A stretch of 64,000 nt of DNA from Halocaridina rubra. Lineage: Eukaryota > Arthropoda > Malacostraca > Decapoda > Atyidae. The stretch spans positions 1 to 64,000 of the forward strand of contig JAXCGZ010009846.1 of NCBI GenBank assembly GCA_037179515.1. Direction: 5' to 3'. Shown here piece after piece: positions 1-11,375 of the stretch. A program made the position numbers and the translations under genes. Each line of letters begins with the position of its first letter. Within the stretch, counting starts at the first letter, position 1. A model generated the notes under the pieces. The model did not search any database, was not told the DNA's origin, and saw only the letters and a list, made by a program, of their open reading frames with translations.

Positions 1-1
1 C

Positions 2-730
2 CCACCAGTTGTTGAGTTTTCCTTTCTCCCTTGCCTCCCTTCCTGTGAATTGCGCAGGATGAAGGACGAGCAGCCTTGTTGTTTTAAATGCTGGGGTATT
101 GGCCATATCTCACGCTATTGTTCTGCTCCGGCCAGATGTGCGTGGTGTGCTGCTGCCCATGACACACGCTCCTGCCCGCACCGTATACCTGCCTCATCTG
201 CTGCTGCCGCTGCTTGTGATACTGCTTCGGGATCCACGTCTCAGCCTCCGCCAGACACTTCGCAGTGGAAGTGTGTTCGGTGCAACATGCCTGGGGTCAA
301 TGTCTGGCATGGCTGTGCTAGATGGTTTCATGCCACACCACCAGAGCACGCTCCACTGCCCCCGCCACCACCCATCGCCGCAACTTCCTCTCTACGTCCT
401 ACTGACTCTGCTGACATCATTGCTCTCCGTAAGGCTGTTGCTACCCTGGAGTCCCGCTGTACAGCTCTCACAGCTCGCCTTGATACCATAGGTGCCCGTA
501 TTGACAGTATGGTCACCCAGCAAGATACAATGGAAAGGACTCTCGCAAGTTTGGTCGAATCTCATTATGCTGGTATTGACACCATCAGGACTCTCACTGA
601 CAAGTTTAATAAGGTCGCCTCCCACCTTGAGAAGTTGACTGATGTGCAGCCCAGGTCTTCTTCATCCCATGCTCTGTCTGACAGTGCCCCGCCCACTTCT
701 GCCTTCCACAAAAATAAGAAGATTCGCTAG
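2..730 (+). CDS. LINE ORF1, gag-like zinc-knuckle protein (5' partial)
   Basis: ORF1 of the I-like LINE, a presumed nucleic-acid-binding protein of the retrotransposon RNP. The frame is open to the left edge of the window, so the N-terminus is missing; the first in-frame ATG is at 59, but a CFKC zinc knuckle follows within ten residues, so this is not the true start. Two adjacent cysteine knuckles are visible (CFKCWGIGHISRYC and CAWCAAAHDTRSC), then a Ser/Pro-rich linker, another Cys-rich stretch (CVRCNMPGVNVWHGC), and a heptad-like helical segment at about nt 420-560 that could be a coiled coil. The stop is TAG at 728-730. ORF2 begins in another frame about 90 nt before it, a usual LINE overlap. 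Confidence 0.8.
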   Translation, partial: PPVVEFSFLPCLPSCELRRMKDEQPCCFKCWGIGHISRYCSAPARCAWCAAAHDTRSCPHRIPASSAAAAACDTASGSTSQPPPDTSQWKCVRCNMPGVNVWHGCARWFHATPPEHAPLPPPPPIAATSSLRPTDSADIIALRKAVATLESRCTALTARLDTIGARIDSMVTQQDTMERTLASLVESHYAGIDTIRTLTDKFNKVASHLEKLTDVQPRSSSSHALSDSAPPTSAFHKNKKIR

Positions 731-1425
731 TCGCATACAATTTCATGCCATCTCTTGGAATGCCTTTGGAATTAGACACTCTCCTAAACTCACTGCACTT
801 AGAGCCTATGTTTATCGTCATCATCCTCAGGTTATTTTCATACAAGAGGCTTTTCCTGGTGGTGCTCCACCAGGGGAGGAGGCTCCTATGCTCACAGGGT
901 ATGTTTCATATGTGCATTATACCAGAAGAGAACTCATTACCTACATTCATTCCTCCATACCTCACACGCTCCTTGGTTCTTCTGCACAAGTTGATATGAC
1001 CTTTCAGCTCTTTGAAATCACTGTCGGGAATGGTACTCTTCGATTGTGCAATGTCTACTCTGCCCCAGGTGTGATTAATCTACCAGCCCTTCCAATACCT
1101 ACAGACAGTGGAATGATCTATATGGGGGATTTTAACGCCAGACACCCCGCCCTTGGTGACTCATCTCCCACTTCCAATCGCGGTGGCAAGCCTCTGCTCG
1201 ACTACATCCGCCGCTATCGCCTCACTCGCTGGGATACTGGTGGTGCCACACACGCTCGTGGGGGTACTGTAGATCACATTCTCACAGCTGGCCTTGTGGT
1301 ACCTAATGTCTCCTGCTCTTCTATACATTCTCTATTTTCTGACCATGCTGCCCTTAGCCTGACATACTCCATACTTCAGACTCCAGCTACCCTCCCCCAT
1401 TACTGCACCCGCATCTCTATCCCTC
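642..1425 (+). pseudogene. LINE ORF2, N-terminal endonuclease part (interrupted)
   Basis: N-terminal exonuclease-endonuclease-phosphatase domain of the I-like LINE ORF2, which nicks the target DNA to prime reverse transcription. The motifs seen are a SWNAFGIR start, IQEAF, GDFNARHPALG and the C-terminal SDHAALS. The ATG at 642 overlaps ORF1, though a later start is possible. The coding frame is cut at 1425 by the LTR of the gypsy element; the ORF runs a few codons into LTR sequence before a stop at 1455. The bases on the far side (from 11381) resume the same frame once the 5-bp duplication is discounted, so ORF2 was open here when it was hit. Confidence 0.85.
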
Positions 1426-3179
1426 TGTTGGGGTTTAGGATGCTAGAGTGTTGTTAAGATTCTGTTTTACTAAGGGGACTCAAAGTACCGAGCTCGGTTA
1501 AGAGCTCACAAACAGACAGGACAGATATTTGTACTTGAACACCCCATCTCTATTACCATTAGTCGGTTAAATGAAACTCAGAATTCAACTTTCTTTTAAT
1601 TTTGGAAATGCAATGACATTAAAAGAATTGAATTAAATTTCTCAAATTAAATTTTATGAAATGCTGCCTCGAATCCCGGAGGTGGTGAGCACCATTTCGT
1701 TTCCCGGCACCACGGACGTATGCCAAGACTTTGGCCTCAACTCGATGATTACCTCTGTCACACAGGCAGAGTAGAATACAGGACACTGCAATTTCAGAAA
1801 CAGAAATGACACACTATTTATAATGGGAAACTGAAAGCATGAGCACACATATAATGAGTTTCCAATGTCATTCTACTGGATAAAAATATATTGGTTATTC
1901 ACAGCTAACCAGAAATATTTATGCTACCATAATAGCATACAAAACCATTAATTCTTTACTGGTTTTAAAGGAAAACAATTTATTCACAATAAATGAAGAA
2001 TAAGCAAGACAAATACAATACTGTATGTATTCCTTATATTGTGGGCAACCACAAAGTTGCAATGCTTATTACTGATTTGCAATTGGTATTTAGGATAAAG
2101 GAAGAATCTACGAGATAAATACAGTATGCATTCATTAAATTGTGGTTAACAGGAAATATTTGCAAAGCCAACAGGGCAAAACTACCTTTTAATTATTTGC
2201 AATTTGTATAGCAAATAGCTTTATTGACGAGTTTTTGACGTAAAACACTTTATTTACGATGATAGAAAGAGGTGAAATGAAATTAGAATTTCTTAGGAAA
2301 AGAGATAGATTTTTACGGGCTCATAACCAGTCTTCAGAGGATGAGATTTTCGTTTATCACATTCAATGAAAAGAAACTTCTTAGCAATGTAAATCAGCTG
2401 TAGTTTACAGGTTAAGGAATTAACTTTGGCATGTGAGATTCCAGTTTGGTAATCTACAAAATTTCGTGTGTATGGGAATGGAATCTGAGAATAAAATCCA
2501 TAAGATTTAGCCAGTAACAAACGTAACTAATTCTCGAAAATAAACTAATTTGCTTGACCCACGAGCTTTACCATACACTATCCCTCACCTTGTTGTGCTA
2601 GATGAATTCCTGTGAAGATGCCACGTAAATAAGGTTTGAAATAAACTTAGACTGCTCAGGCGAGATGTTGCCTCTTGGAAGTTTGGGCGCCAACGGAGGA
2701 CGCCTCATTGTCCCTCCTGGTGAGTTCATCTGTAGGATACATTTTCTAGAGCAGTAACTGGCTCTGATATAATTTAAGGACTATTTTAGTGGTGGTCCCT
2801 GGCAGGCATTTATAGCAGAGATGCAAGGGAGAGACATTATTTTTAGGTGCAACAAGTGGAAGCAAATAAAATAAAACGAGAATAATAATGAAAAGTTAGG
2901 TTACTGGTAAACAATCTCCAGAATGTTTTTGTCTCGTAGCAGACGGAAAATAGGAGCAGCCTTTATATCGGGGCTATACTTCTACACGTACAAGAAGAGT
3001 AAATAAGGTATATTTAAAATTAGCTATAAGCTAAAATATAAATTGCAAATAATCATAATCTGCAAAAGTCAAGAAGTGGGAATTAATTTTTTTACTTAGA
3101 AAATAACAGTCAAGTTACTAAATTAATTAATAAGGCATCTAACAGCCTTTGGTTACTTTGAGCGAAACACTCTGTCACA
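1426..3179 (-). repeat. 3' LTR of gypsy copy 1
   Basis: On the minus strand this is the downstream LTR; on the plus strand it begins TGTTGGGG and ends CTCTGTCACA. The boundary is fixed by the CCCTC target duplication on its outer side. A purine run AGAAAGGG lies a few bases inside the element on the minus strand (about 3184-3191), the likely polypurine primer. The short ORFs in the LTR are not conserved genes. Confidence 0.92.
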
Positions 3180-3817
3180 AAGGCCCTTTCTAGAGAATAT
3201 TGATTTAGCAAAATTCTACTACAGGAGGTGAAAAAAGAACAGAGGAAGTTATGGTGACTTCAGTGTTATTATGAGGGATGAGATATCCTTTTCATGGAAA
3301 AGAACAAATGAACAATAAGAATGGGATCCACCACTGGAACATATCATACTATTAGGAAAAGTAAACAAGCTCTTGGTAAACAAAACATTAAATGACATGC
3401 AAAACATAAAGAAATGTGATCAAATTCAAATTTCAAGAAAATTAAATCACAATTAGATATCAGTGAATATCAATATTTAAGTTTATGTATGCTTCACATG
3501 CAATAAGGTAATAATATAATATACAAAAAATATACAGTATATGCAAATGTAAAATTTGAACCACGTCGTCATTAACATTGGCGACTGGATTTAAAACAGT
3601 TTCAGCTATTCAACACTAAACTAAAACGTTTCCGCCATGTTCTGGCTTTCAGAGTCCCACAAAGGGAAATATAAAACTACAATCAAAAAATTATTATTCA
3701 TCTTTTTCGTCTTCCATTAGGAATAACGTTTGTACGCTAAAATAAACAAGTACAGTACAGTATTAAAGACATAAAAGATAAACATAAAAAATAAACAACA
3801 CATTTGAGAAGTAATCT
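3180..3817 (-). other. 3' untranslated region of gypsy copy 1
   Basis: AT-rich sequence between the end of RNase H and the 3' LTR, homologous to 58544-59180 of copy 2. No envelope-like or other ORF is seen in it. Confidence 0.75.
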
Positions 3818-6800
3818 TTACCGACTAGTCAAATTTAGGCTAACAGCACCAGCTTCCTCATTTGAGGGTAACGACCGTCGACTTAGTAGATCAGCAAGGT
3901 CATTGTCCTTGCCATGAACATGTTGGGCAGTGAATCTGAAAAGATTCAGGTAAAGTGCCCACCTTTTCAGACGAGGATTTAGCTTGTCTGCAGTCTGTAA
4001 ATATAGGAGAGGTCGGTGGTCGGTTCTCAGTGTAAAATGTTGGCCATACAGATGGACTTCAAATTTCTTTATGGCCCAATATGCAACTAGAACTTCCTTC
4101 CCCACGGAGGAGTAATTTCGCTCTGCAGGGCGAAGCCTGCTGCTTGCATATCGCACTGGAGCTACTTCTGCTGAGTTGTCTGATCAGGCTTGCAAGAGCA
4201 CGGCACCCAGGCCTTCGTCTGAGGCGTCGGTCTGCAAGATAAATGGAAAATCAGGGTTTACCAGTTGTAATACTGGCTCACCCGGCAATGCTTCTCGGAG
4301 CTTGAAAAATGCTCTCTCCGATTCATCTGTCCATTGGACAGGGGAGGATTTACTTTGCTTCGAGGAGGTCATTTGCTGCAAAGGGGCAGCGATAGTATTA
4401 AAGTGTGGAATGAACCGTTGGTAGTAGCCGACACTACCCAGGAATGATCTCAGTTGAGTGACAGTAGCAGGTTTCTCCATATCCTTAATAGCTTGTACCC
4501 TGTCATGTAAAGGGGACATGACTCCTTCTCCAACCACGTGGCCGAGATACTGCAATTGTGTGAAACCAATCTCACATTTGGAAGGCTTTAAATGAAGTCC
4601 ATGCTGGTTCAGACGAGTGAGAACTCTGCGGAGAGTCTCGAGGTGCGATGACCAATCCTGAGAATGCACCAGGATGTCGTCTATAAAGCATGAAACATTG
4701 TCGAGATCCTGTAGTACTATCCTCATGAGTCTGCTGAAGCAGCCAGGGGCATTTACCATACCAAAAGGCATGACCCTGAACTGGTATAGACTATATCTTG
4801 TGGAAAAAGCTGTAAGAGGCTTGGTAGTCTCGCTCAACGAGACTTGCCAAAATCCACTGGCCAAATCCAACTTGGACAGGTAACGGGCTTGGGAAAGCAA
4901 CGAGAAAATATGCTCGGCGTCAGCAATGGGCTCTCCATCAAAGATGGTACGGGAGTTAAGCTTACGACAGTCAAGGCAGAACCTGTGACTGCCATCTCGC
5001 TTACGCACTGCCAGTAACGGCGAACACCAAGGCAAAATGCTCTTTTCAACTATTCCGCGGCGGACCCAAGTGTCAAAATCTTCCTTCAGCCGTGCGGACA
5101 GCTGGTGGGGAAGACCATAGGAATGCCGAAATGGCTCTGGGTCAGTCAATCTGACATGATGCTCAAGGGTAGTGGTAATGCCTGGGAGGTCGTTGAAGAC
5201 GTTCTCATAGTCCTCTAACAGCTTGTTCAGCTGTTCCCGTTGACTCGGTTGCAGTCTGGAGTTAATAATGCAATTACTCACACTTTCTTTTCGGTGTGTG
5301 GGAATGGCAGGATCCTTACCATCATCAAAAGCTAAGCTTATGTCTTCAATTGCAAGGGCGGTGGCTGCGGCCAGAGGGGCTTCTTCCGAAACACTCCACT
5401 CCCGTAAGTCTGTCTCCACTGCAAGGGTGGAGTACTCCAATATAGGAAGTAAGGGGTGGCTATAATGGAGCACCTGGGTTGCTGCAGCCTCGGAGGTTCT
5501 GTTGATGCTGGGGGCATCTATAGGGGTTGCTGGGAGCGCCAGCGCAGGATCCCTGTGGGCCTCCAGGTCCTCACAATAAAGCTTCAGCTGGTTAATATGG
5601 TATTTCCAGTTATTGCCATCAACATTTAGCACATAATTGTCAGGGGTCACCCGGTGTACCACAGTGTACGGTCCTTTCCAGCGTAGCATTAGTTTGCGGG
5701 TATCTGTTGGAAGAAGTAACAGAGCTCGATCTCCGGGTGTCAGGGCACGACGCCGCGCACGCTTGTCAAGGAGGAGCTTGGCAGTCTGCTGGTGACCCTT
5801 AATGGCTACTTGTGCAGTTTTCCAAGCCTTTTTCAGGTGAGACGAAAACTTCAAAATATACTCATGGACGTCCCTATCGTCATCTTCGATGGTAGGTGAA
5901 TCCCAACATTCTGCCAAGAATTCTACTGGGCCTCTGACCTTATGACCATAAATCAGCTCGAAAAGCGAGTATCCAGTAGTGTCGTGGGGCGTGTCTCTGA
6001 AGGAGAAAAGTGCAGCAGGGACGTACTTGTCCCACTGCCTAGGTATATCTATCACTAGCTTGCGCAAACATCGCTTCAATGTCCCGTTATAGCATTCGCA
6101 TGCTCCATTTGATTGGGCATGATAGACACTCGTATGAATGTGCTTGATTTCTAAAAGGTTACAGAAAGCCTCAAAGTGCCTACTTGTAAACTGACTTCCA
6201 TTGCCAGAAGTGACCTGCTCAGGAAAGCCAACCCTGGAGCACATTTCAAATAGGGCTTGAGCGACTGCTTCAGTTGTGATAGAAGACAGTGGCACTGCAT
6301 CTGGGTACCTTGTTGCCAGGTCAACATATACCAGGAGGAATTGTTTCCCCGTGGACGAAGCTGGATTAATAGGACCTAATATGTTAATAGCGACCTTGGA
6401 AAATGGCTCCATTGAGAGCTTAGTTATCCCCATGGGAACTTCCGGTACCGGTGCCGTTGAGGTGGATTGACAGACAGGGCAGGAGCCTACACATCTGTCT
6501 ACCTCGGTGTACATGTTTGGGCATGCAAAAGCCTTCTGAAGGACATGCCGAGTTTTTGCTTTGCCTCTGTGTCCACTCAGAGGTAAATGGTGTGCCACAT
6601 ACATAGCCTGGCGGTGCAACGAAGCGGGCACCACCAACTGTTTAAAGGTGTGGCCATCTTTAGCCACATGCCTACGAAGTACTCCATCTTCAAGGGCGTA
6701 AGTGATCTGGCCTCCTCCTCTCACCGTGAAGGTTCTTCCCTCCGTGGCCTGCTGCATCCAGCGTTTGAGGCTGGGGCACTCTTGCTGCAATTTGGCAAAG

Positions 6801-7930
6801 TCTGGACGGGACTTCAATGGCTCTAGAGGTGCATCATCTGGTAAAGGAGGGGTAAACTCTCCGTGTTCCACATTACGTTTACTAACTGCGGCAGACTCAA
6901 CGGAGTCAGTCAGAGAATCGTCCATATTCTTGGCATCGAGGCCAGGAGTTGCTGCTGAAATGGCTTCATGTGACTTCCCCCGAGGGAAGTTATAACGAGA
7001 AATGTCCTTATGGTAGAGGTCGGCCTGGAAAGTAGGAACTAGGTTCAGTGCACGACCCATCAAGACAGGGTACATAAGCCCAATCATTGCCACAGCTGGG
7101 GCTTTTCCCTTGTAGTATTTGCAATCCAGGTTAATGACACAGCAGCGTCGTATTTGGGGTGTTCCTTCAGCAACCCGCACACGAACGACTTTGCTGGTAA
7201 AATCTTCATCCCTGACGAATCTCTCGTCAACAAGTATGCCATTGGCCCCAGTGTCATGGGCTATCTCAGCTTCCACACCATTTATGGTTTCTAGGCATTT
7301 TGGGATCATTTCCAGATCATCATGTTCGATGAATTCCGCATTGGCAAGTTTGTGTGGTGGTTCCTCGGCATTATCCTCATTGGCCCTTTCTGGCCCTGTG
7401 TCCACAACATACGCTGAGTGAGTGGCCAGACGGCTATGTGGGCCGCTGCTGTGTGAGGGAGCGTGGTGGCTCTTAGAGTTTGGCTGAAAACCCTAGGAAG
7501 GTGGAGCAGAGTAATGGCCTTTGCCTCTTAACTGCTGAGGCTTAGGTCTTACCGGGTCATCTTTCTTGAGTGTGGGTGCATGGCCGTAATAAGGCTTAGG
7601 AGTGTGAGGAGGAGGAGCAGGACGATTGAAGTTCTGCGAGGGGCTCTTGTGCTTCCCGTTCCTGTAATCTCTATTTCCGGATAAAGGACTACTGTCTGGG
7701 ATTCCCGCTCGAAGCCGAGCAAGCGCAAGCTCATGTTCATGTTGTGCTTGTGCCTCCTCACGTGCTTGTGCCTCATCACTTGCTCTCTTCTCCAGCTTAT
7801 CTCGGCGCTCAACCATCTTCTCATGAGCCCATTCGAAGAGCTTCTGTCTTGGGGAAAAACCGTATCTCTCACCCCTAGCAATCATTATGTCCAGGTAACG
7901 CTCCTCATCGAATGTTTTGATGGTTTCCAT
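3818..7930 (-). pseudogene. gypsy copy 1 gag-pol, broken by two nonsense codons
   Basis: Homologous to the intact ORF at 54326-58543. On the minus strand it starts at the ATG at 7930-7928 (METIKTF). A TAG at about 7494-7492 replaces a CAG of copy 2 and separates the short gag from pol; a TGA at about 4184-4182 replaces a CGA and cuts RNase H. In between the frame is open with protease (DTGANG), integrase, RT (FIDD) and the start of RNase H (QTDASDEG). The integrase is damaged as well: the first catalytic Asp is Asn (VAINILG) and the second is Gly (TSGNGSQF), while the Glu remains. The two nonsense changes are both C-to-T on the sense strand. Confidence 0.9.
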
Positions 7931-8099
7931 GTTTGTTCCTAAACAGTCAATAACGAAGTGCCAAAACAACCACAAAAAAACAAATCTCTACAATACAGTA
8001 GTAGAAAAAAAAAGAACCACACAACACCAAGGAGAGAAAAAAAAATTCAACACCACAGTTCAAACTTAAACGTAAAAGTGATCTCAAAACCTCACCATA

Positions 8100-8660
8100 A
8101 AAGTGACTCAAAATACAATCAAGTGCAACAGCAGCAAAATGTTGCAAAACAGTGCATGAAACACTGGCAATACAGAATGGCAGTCGTGCCTGCTTAACAG
8201 CAATACGTGGCAGTACCTGCAGTTATGGTGCAAATGAAAGGAATGAGCAACACAATCAAGTGCAACAGCAACAAAATGTTGCAAAACAGTGCATGAAACA
8301 CTGGTAATACAGAATGGCAGTCGTGCCTGCTTAACAGCAATATGTGGCAGTACCTGCGGTAATCGTGCAAATGAAAGGAATGAGCAACACAAGTGCAACA
8401 GCAACAAAATGTTGCAAAACAGTGCATGAAACACTGGTAATACAGAATGGCAGTCGTGCCTGCTTAACAGCAATACGTGGCAGTACCTGCGGTTACTGTA
8501 CAAATGAAAGGAATGAGCAACACAATCAAGTGCAACAGCAACAAAATGTTGCAAAACAGTGCATGAAACACTGGTAATACAGAATGGCAGTCGTGCCTGC
8601 TTAACAGCAATACGTGGCAGTACCTGCAGTTACGGTGCAAATGAAAGGAATGAGCAATAA
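8100..8660 (-). repeat. about 137-bp tandem repeat in gypsy copy 1 leader, 4 units
   Basis: GTTGCAAAAC recurs at 8141, 8278, 8411 and 8548 (spacings 137, 133, 137). Copy 2 has only two units of the same repeat at 53890-54160. Short overlapping ORFs across this array are frame echoes of the repeat. Confidence 0.9.
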
Positions 8661-8689
8661 CGAATTTTACCGACTAGCACCCAGTGCCT

Positions 8690-8935
8690 GAGAGTACAAA
8701 CAAGTACAGTATAGCGGTCGTGCCTGCGTATGAGCGCGTATATGGCAGTACCCACAAATAAAATGTCGTAAGTAATACGAACAAGTACAGTATAGTGGTC
8801 GTGCCTGCGTATGAGCGCGTATATGGCAGTACCCACAAATAAAATGTCGTAAGTAATACGAACAAGTACAGTATAGCAGTCGTGCCTGCGTATGAGCCCG
8901 TATATGGCAGTACCCACAAATAAAATGTCGTAAGT
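8690..8935 (-). repeat. 81-bp tandem repeat in gypsy copy 1 leader, about 3 units
   Basis: The motif ACAAGTACAG recurs at 8700, 8781 and 8862, an exact 81-bp period. It is the reverse complement of the array at 53531-53850 in copy 2, which has four units. Confidence 0.9.
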
Positions 8936-9589
8936 TAAATTCTGGAGTGTTACCAAAAGGGCACAGATCCTATGCAAAATACACCAACGATAAGCTAACA
9001 GCTTACTAGGCAGCCAGATTACACATTTCTACTAGTAATGAGAAAATTTATTTTCAAGTGACAACTCAGACACATGAAAGGCTTAGCCTAGGCTCGATAA
9101 ATGACTCCAAAGTTTTTCTTCCAATCTATGAGCAATCAATGCTTGAATATAAAACACAATTATAAGCAAAAATACTTAATATGCCTTCTCCCAATTCCTA
9201 AATCCCAAGGAAATATAAACAATTCCTAACAAGTATCACCCTTTAACGGATATATAAAATACGAATGCTTTAAAACTCAACTTATCACGCAAATAAATGA
9301 AATTTTATATAACACGTCTTCTCGTCATGCAAAATTTCTTAAGTCTGTTACCACATAATCTCATGTAGATTTCCTGAAATATTGTTTACCACATGGGAAA
9401 CAAGAAAATATTGGTTACCATAATTAATATTGAAAATAAAGAAAAATTTCTTATCCGCAATGTCTCTAGCATGAAAATTTTCTTGTGCAGCCTAAGATTC
9501 ATTCATTTCAATAATCGAGCCAATGGTAATCGGGTTTCATGTGCAATGTTAAAAAGCAAAATAAAAATAAATTTATAAAATCAGTCTGT

Positions 9590-9603
9590 CTGTTCGGGCG
9601 CCA
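9590..9603 (-). promoter_or_regulatory. primer-binding site of gypsy copy 1 (tRNA-Lys type, shortened)
   Basis: The minus strand reads TGGCGCCCGAACAG four bases after the 5' LTR, then ACAGACTG. The first 14 bases match the 18-nt tRNA-Lys site seen in copy 2. Copy 1 lacks 12 bp that copy 2 has between two direct CCGAACAG repeats, so the last four bases of the site are missing. Confidence 0.8.
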
Positions 9604-9607
9604 ATCT

Positions 9608-11375
9608 TGTTGGGGTTTAGGATGCTAGAGTGTTGTTAAGATTCTGTTTTACTAAGGGGACTCAAAGTACCGAGCTCGGTTAAGAGCTCACAAACAGACA
9701 GGACAGATATTTGTACTTGAACACCCCATCTCTATTACCATTAGTCAGTTAAATGAAACTCAGAATTCAACTTTCTTTTAATTTTGGAAATGCAATGACA
9801 TTAAAAGAATTGAATTAAATTTCTCAAATTAAATTTTATGAAATGCTGCCTCGAATCCCGGAGGTGGTGAGCACCATTTCGTTTCCCGGCACCACGGACT
9901 TATGCCAAGACTTTGGCCTCAACTCGATGATTACCTCTGTCACACAGGCAGAGTAGAATACAGGACACTGCAATTTCAGAAACAGAAATGACACACTATT
10001 TATAATGGGAAACTGAAAGCATGAGCACACATATAATGAGTTTCCAATGTCATTCTACTGGATAAAAATATATTGGTTATTCACAGCTAACCAGAAATAT
10101 TTATGCTACCATAATAGCATACAAAACCATTAATTCTTTACTGGTTTTAAAGGAAAACAATTTATTCACAATAAATGAAGAATAAGCAAGACAAATACAG
10201 TACTGTGTGTATTCCTTATGTTGTGGGCAACCGCAAAGTTGCAATGCTTATTACTGATTTGCAATTAATATGGTAAAACACTCTATTTAGGATAAAGGAA
10301 GAATCTACGAGATAAATACAGTATGAATTCATTAAATTGTGGTTAACAGGAAATATTTGCAAAGCCAACAGGGCAAAACTACCTTTTAATTATTTGCAAT
10401 TTGTATAGCAAATAGCTTTATTGACGAGTTTTTGACGTAAAATACTTTATTTACGATGATAGAAAGAGGTGAAATGAAATTAGAATTTCTTAGGAAAAGA
10501 GATAGATTTTTACGGGCTCATAACCAGTCTTCAGAGGATGAGATTTTCGTTTATCACATTCAATGAAAAGAAACTTCTTAGCAATGTAAATCAGCTGTAG
10601 TTTACAGGTTAAGGAATTAACTTTGGCATGTGAGATTCCAGTTTGGTAATCTACAAAATTTCATGTGTATGGGAATGGAATCTGAGAATAAAATCCATAA
10701 GATTTAGCCAGTAACGAATGTAACTAATTCTCGAAAATAAACCAATTTGCTTGACCCACGAGCTTTACCATACACTATCCCTCACCTTGTTGTGCTAGAT
10801 GAATTCCTGTGAAGATGCCACGTAAATAAGGTTTGAAATAAACTTAGACTGCTCAGGCGAGATGTTGCCTCTTGGAAGTTTGGGCGCCAACGGAGGACGC
10901 CTCATTGTCCCTCCTGGTGAGTTCATCTGTAGGATACATTTTCTAGAGCAGTAACTGGCTCTGATATAATTTAAGGACTATTTTAGTGGTGGTCCCTGGC
11001 AGGCATTTATAGCAGAGATGCAAGGGAGAGACAGTTTTTTAGGTGCAACAAGTGGAAGCAAATAAAATAAAACGAGAATAATAATGAAAAGTTAGGTTAC
11101 TGGTAAACAATCTCCAGAATGTTTTTGGCTCGTAGCAGACGGAAAATAGGAGCAGCCTTTATATCGGGGCTATACTTCTACACGTACAAGAAGAGTAAAT
11201 AAGGTATATTTAAAATTAGCTATAAGCTAAAATATAAATTGCAAATAATCATAATCTGCAAAAGTCAAGAAGTGGGAATTAATTTTTTTAGTTAGAAAAT
11301 AACAGTCAAGTTACTAAATTAATTTATAAGGCATCTAACAGCCTTTGGTTACTTTGAGCGAAACACTCTGTCACA
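9608..11375 (-). repeat. 5' LTR of gypsy copy 1
   Basis: The upstream LTR in the element's own orientation. It matches 1426-3179 almost throughout, with a 14-bp length difference that comes mainly from an insertion near 10265-10285. The primer-binding site is 4 nt inside its inner edge. Confidence 0.92.

Larger units (their letters stand above)
1426..11375 (-). mobile_element. Gmr1-like Ty3/gypsy LTR retrotransposon, copy 1 (inactive)
   Basis: A complete LTR element of 9950 bp on the minus strand. The LTRs are 1426-3179 and 9608-11375, both TG...CA. It is flanked by a 5-bp target duplication, CCCTC at 1421-1425 and 11376-11380. The internal order on the minus strand is PBS, a long 5' leader with tandem repeats, a short gag, protease, integrase, RT and RNase H. 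It is the same family as the copy at 50861-61162. By eye the two LTRs differ at about 16 positions plus a small indel (1754 against 1768 bp), roughly 1%. Two in-frame stops and lost integrase residues make it inactive. Confidence 0.93.

Noticed and set aside
4176..7421. Plus-strand ORFs of 60-100 codons inside the copy 1 pol region (and minus-strand ones inside copy 2)
   Set aside because: They are antisense shadows of the pol ORF, present in both copies only because pol is conserved.
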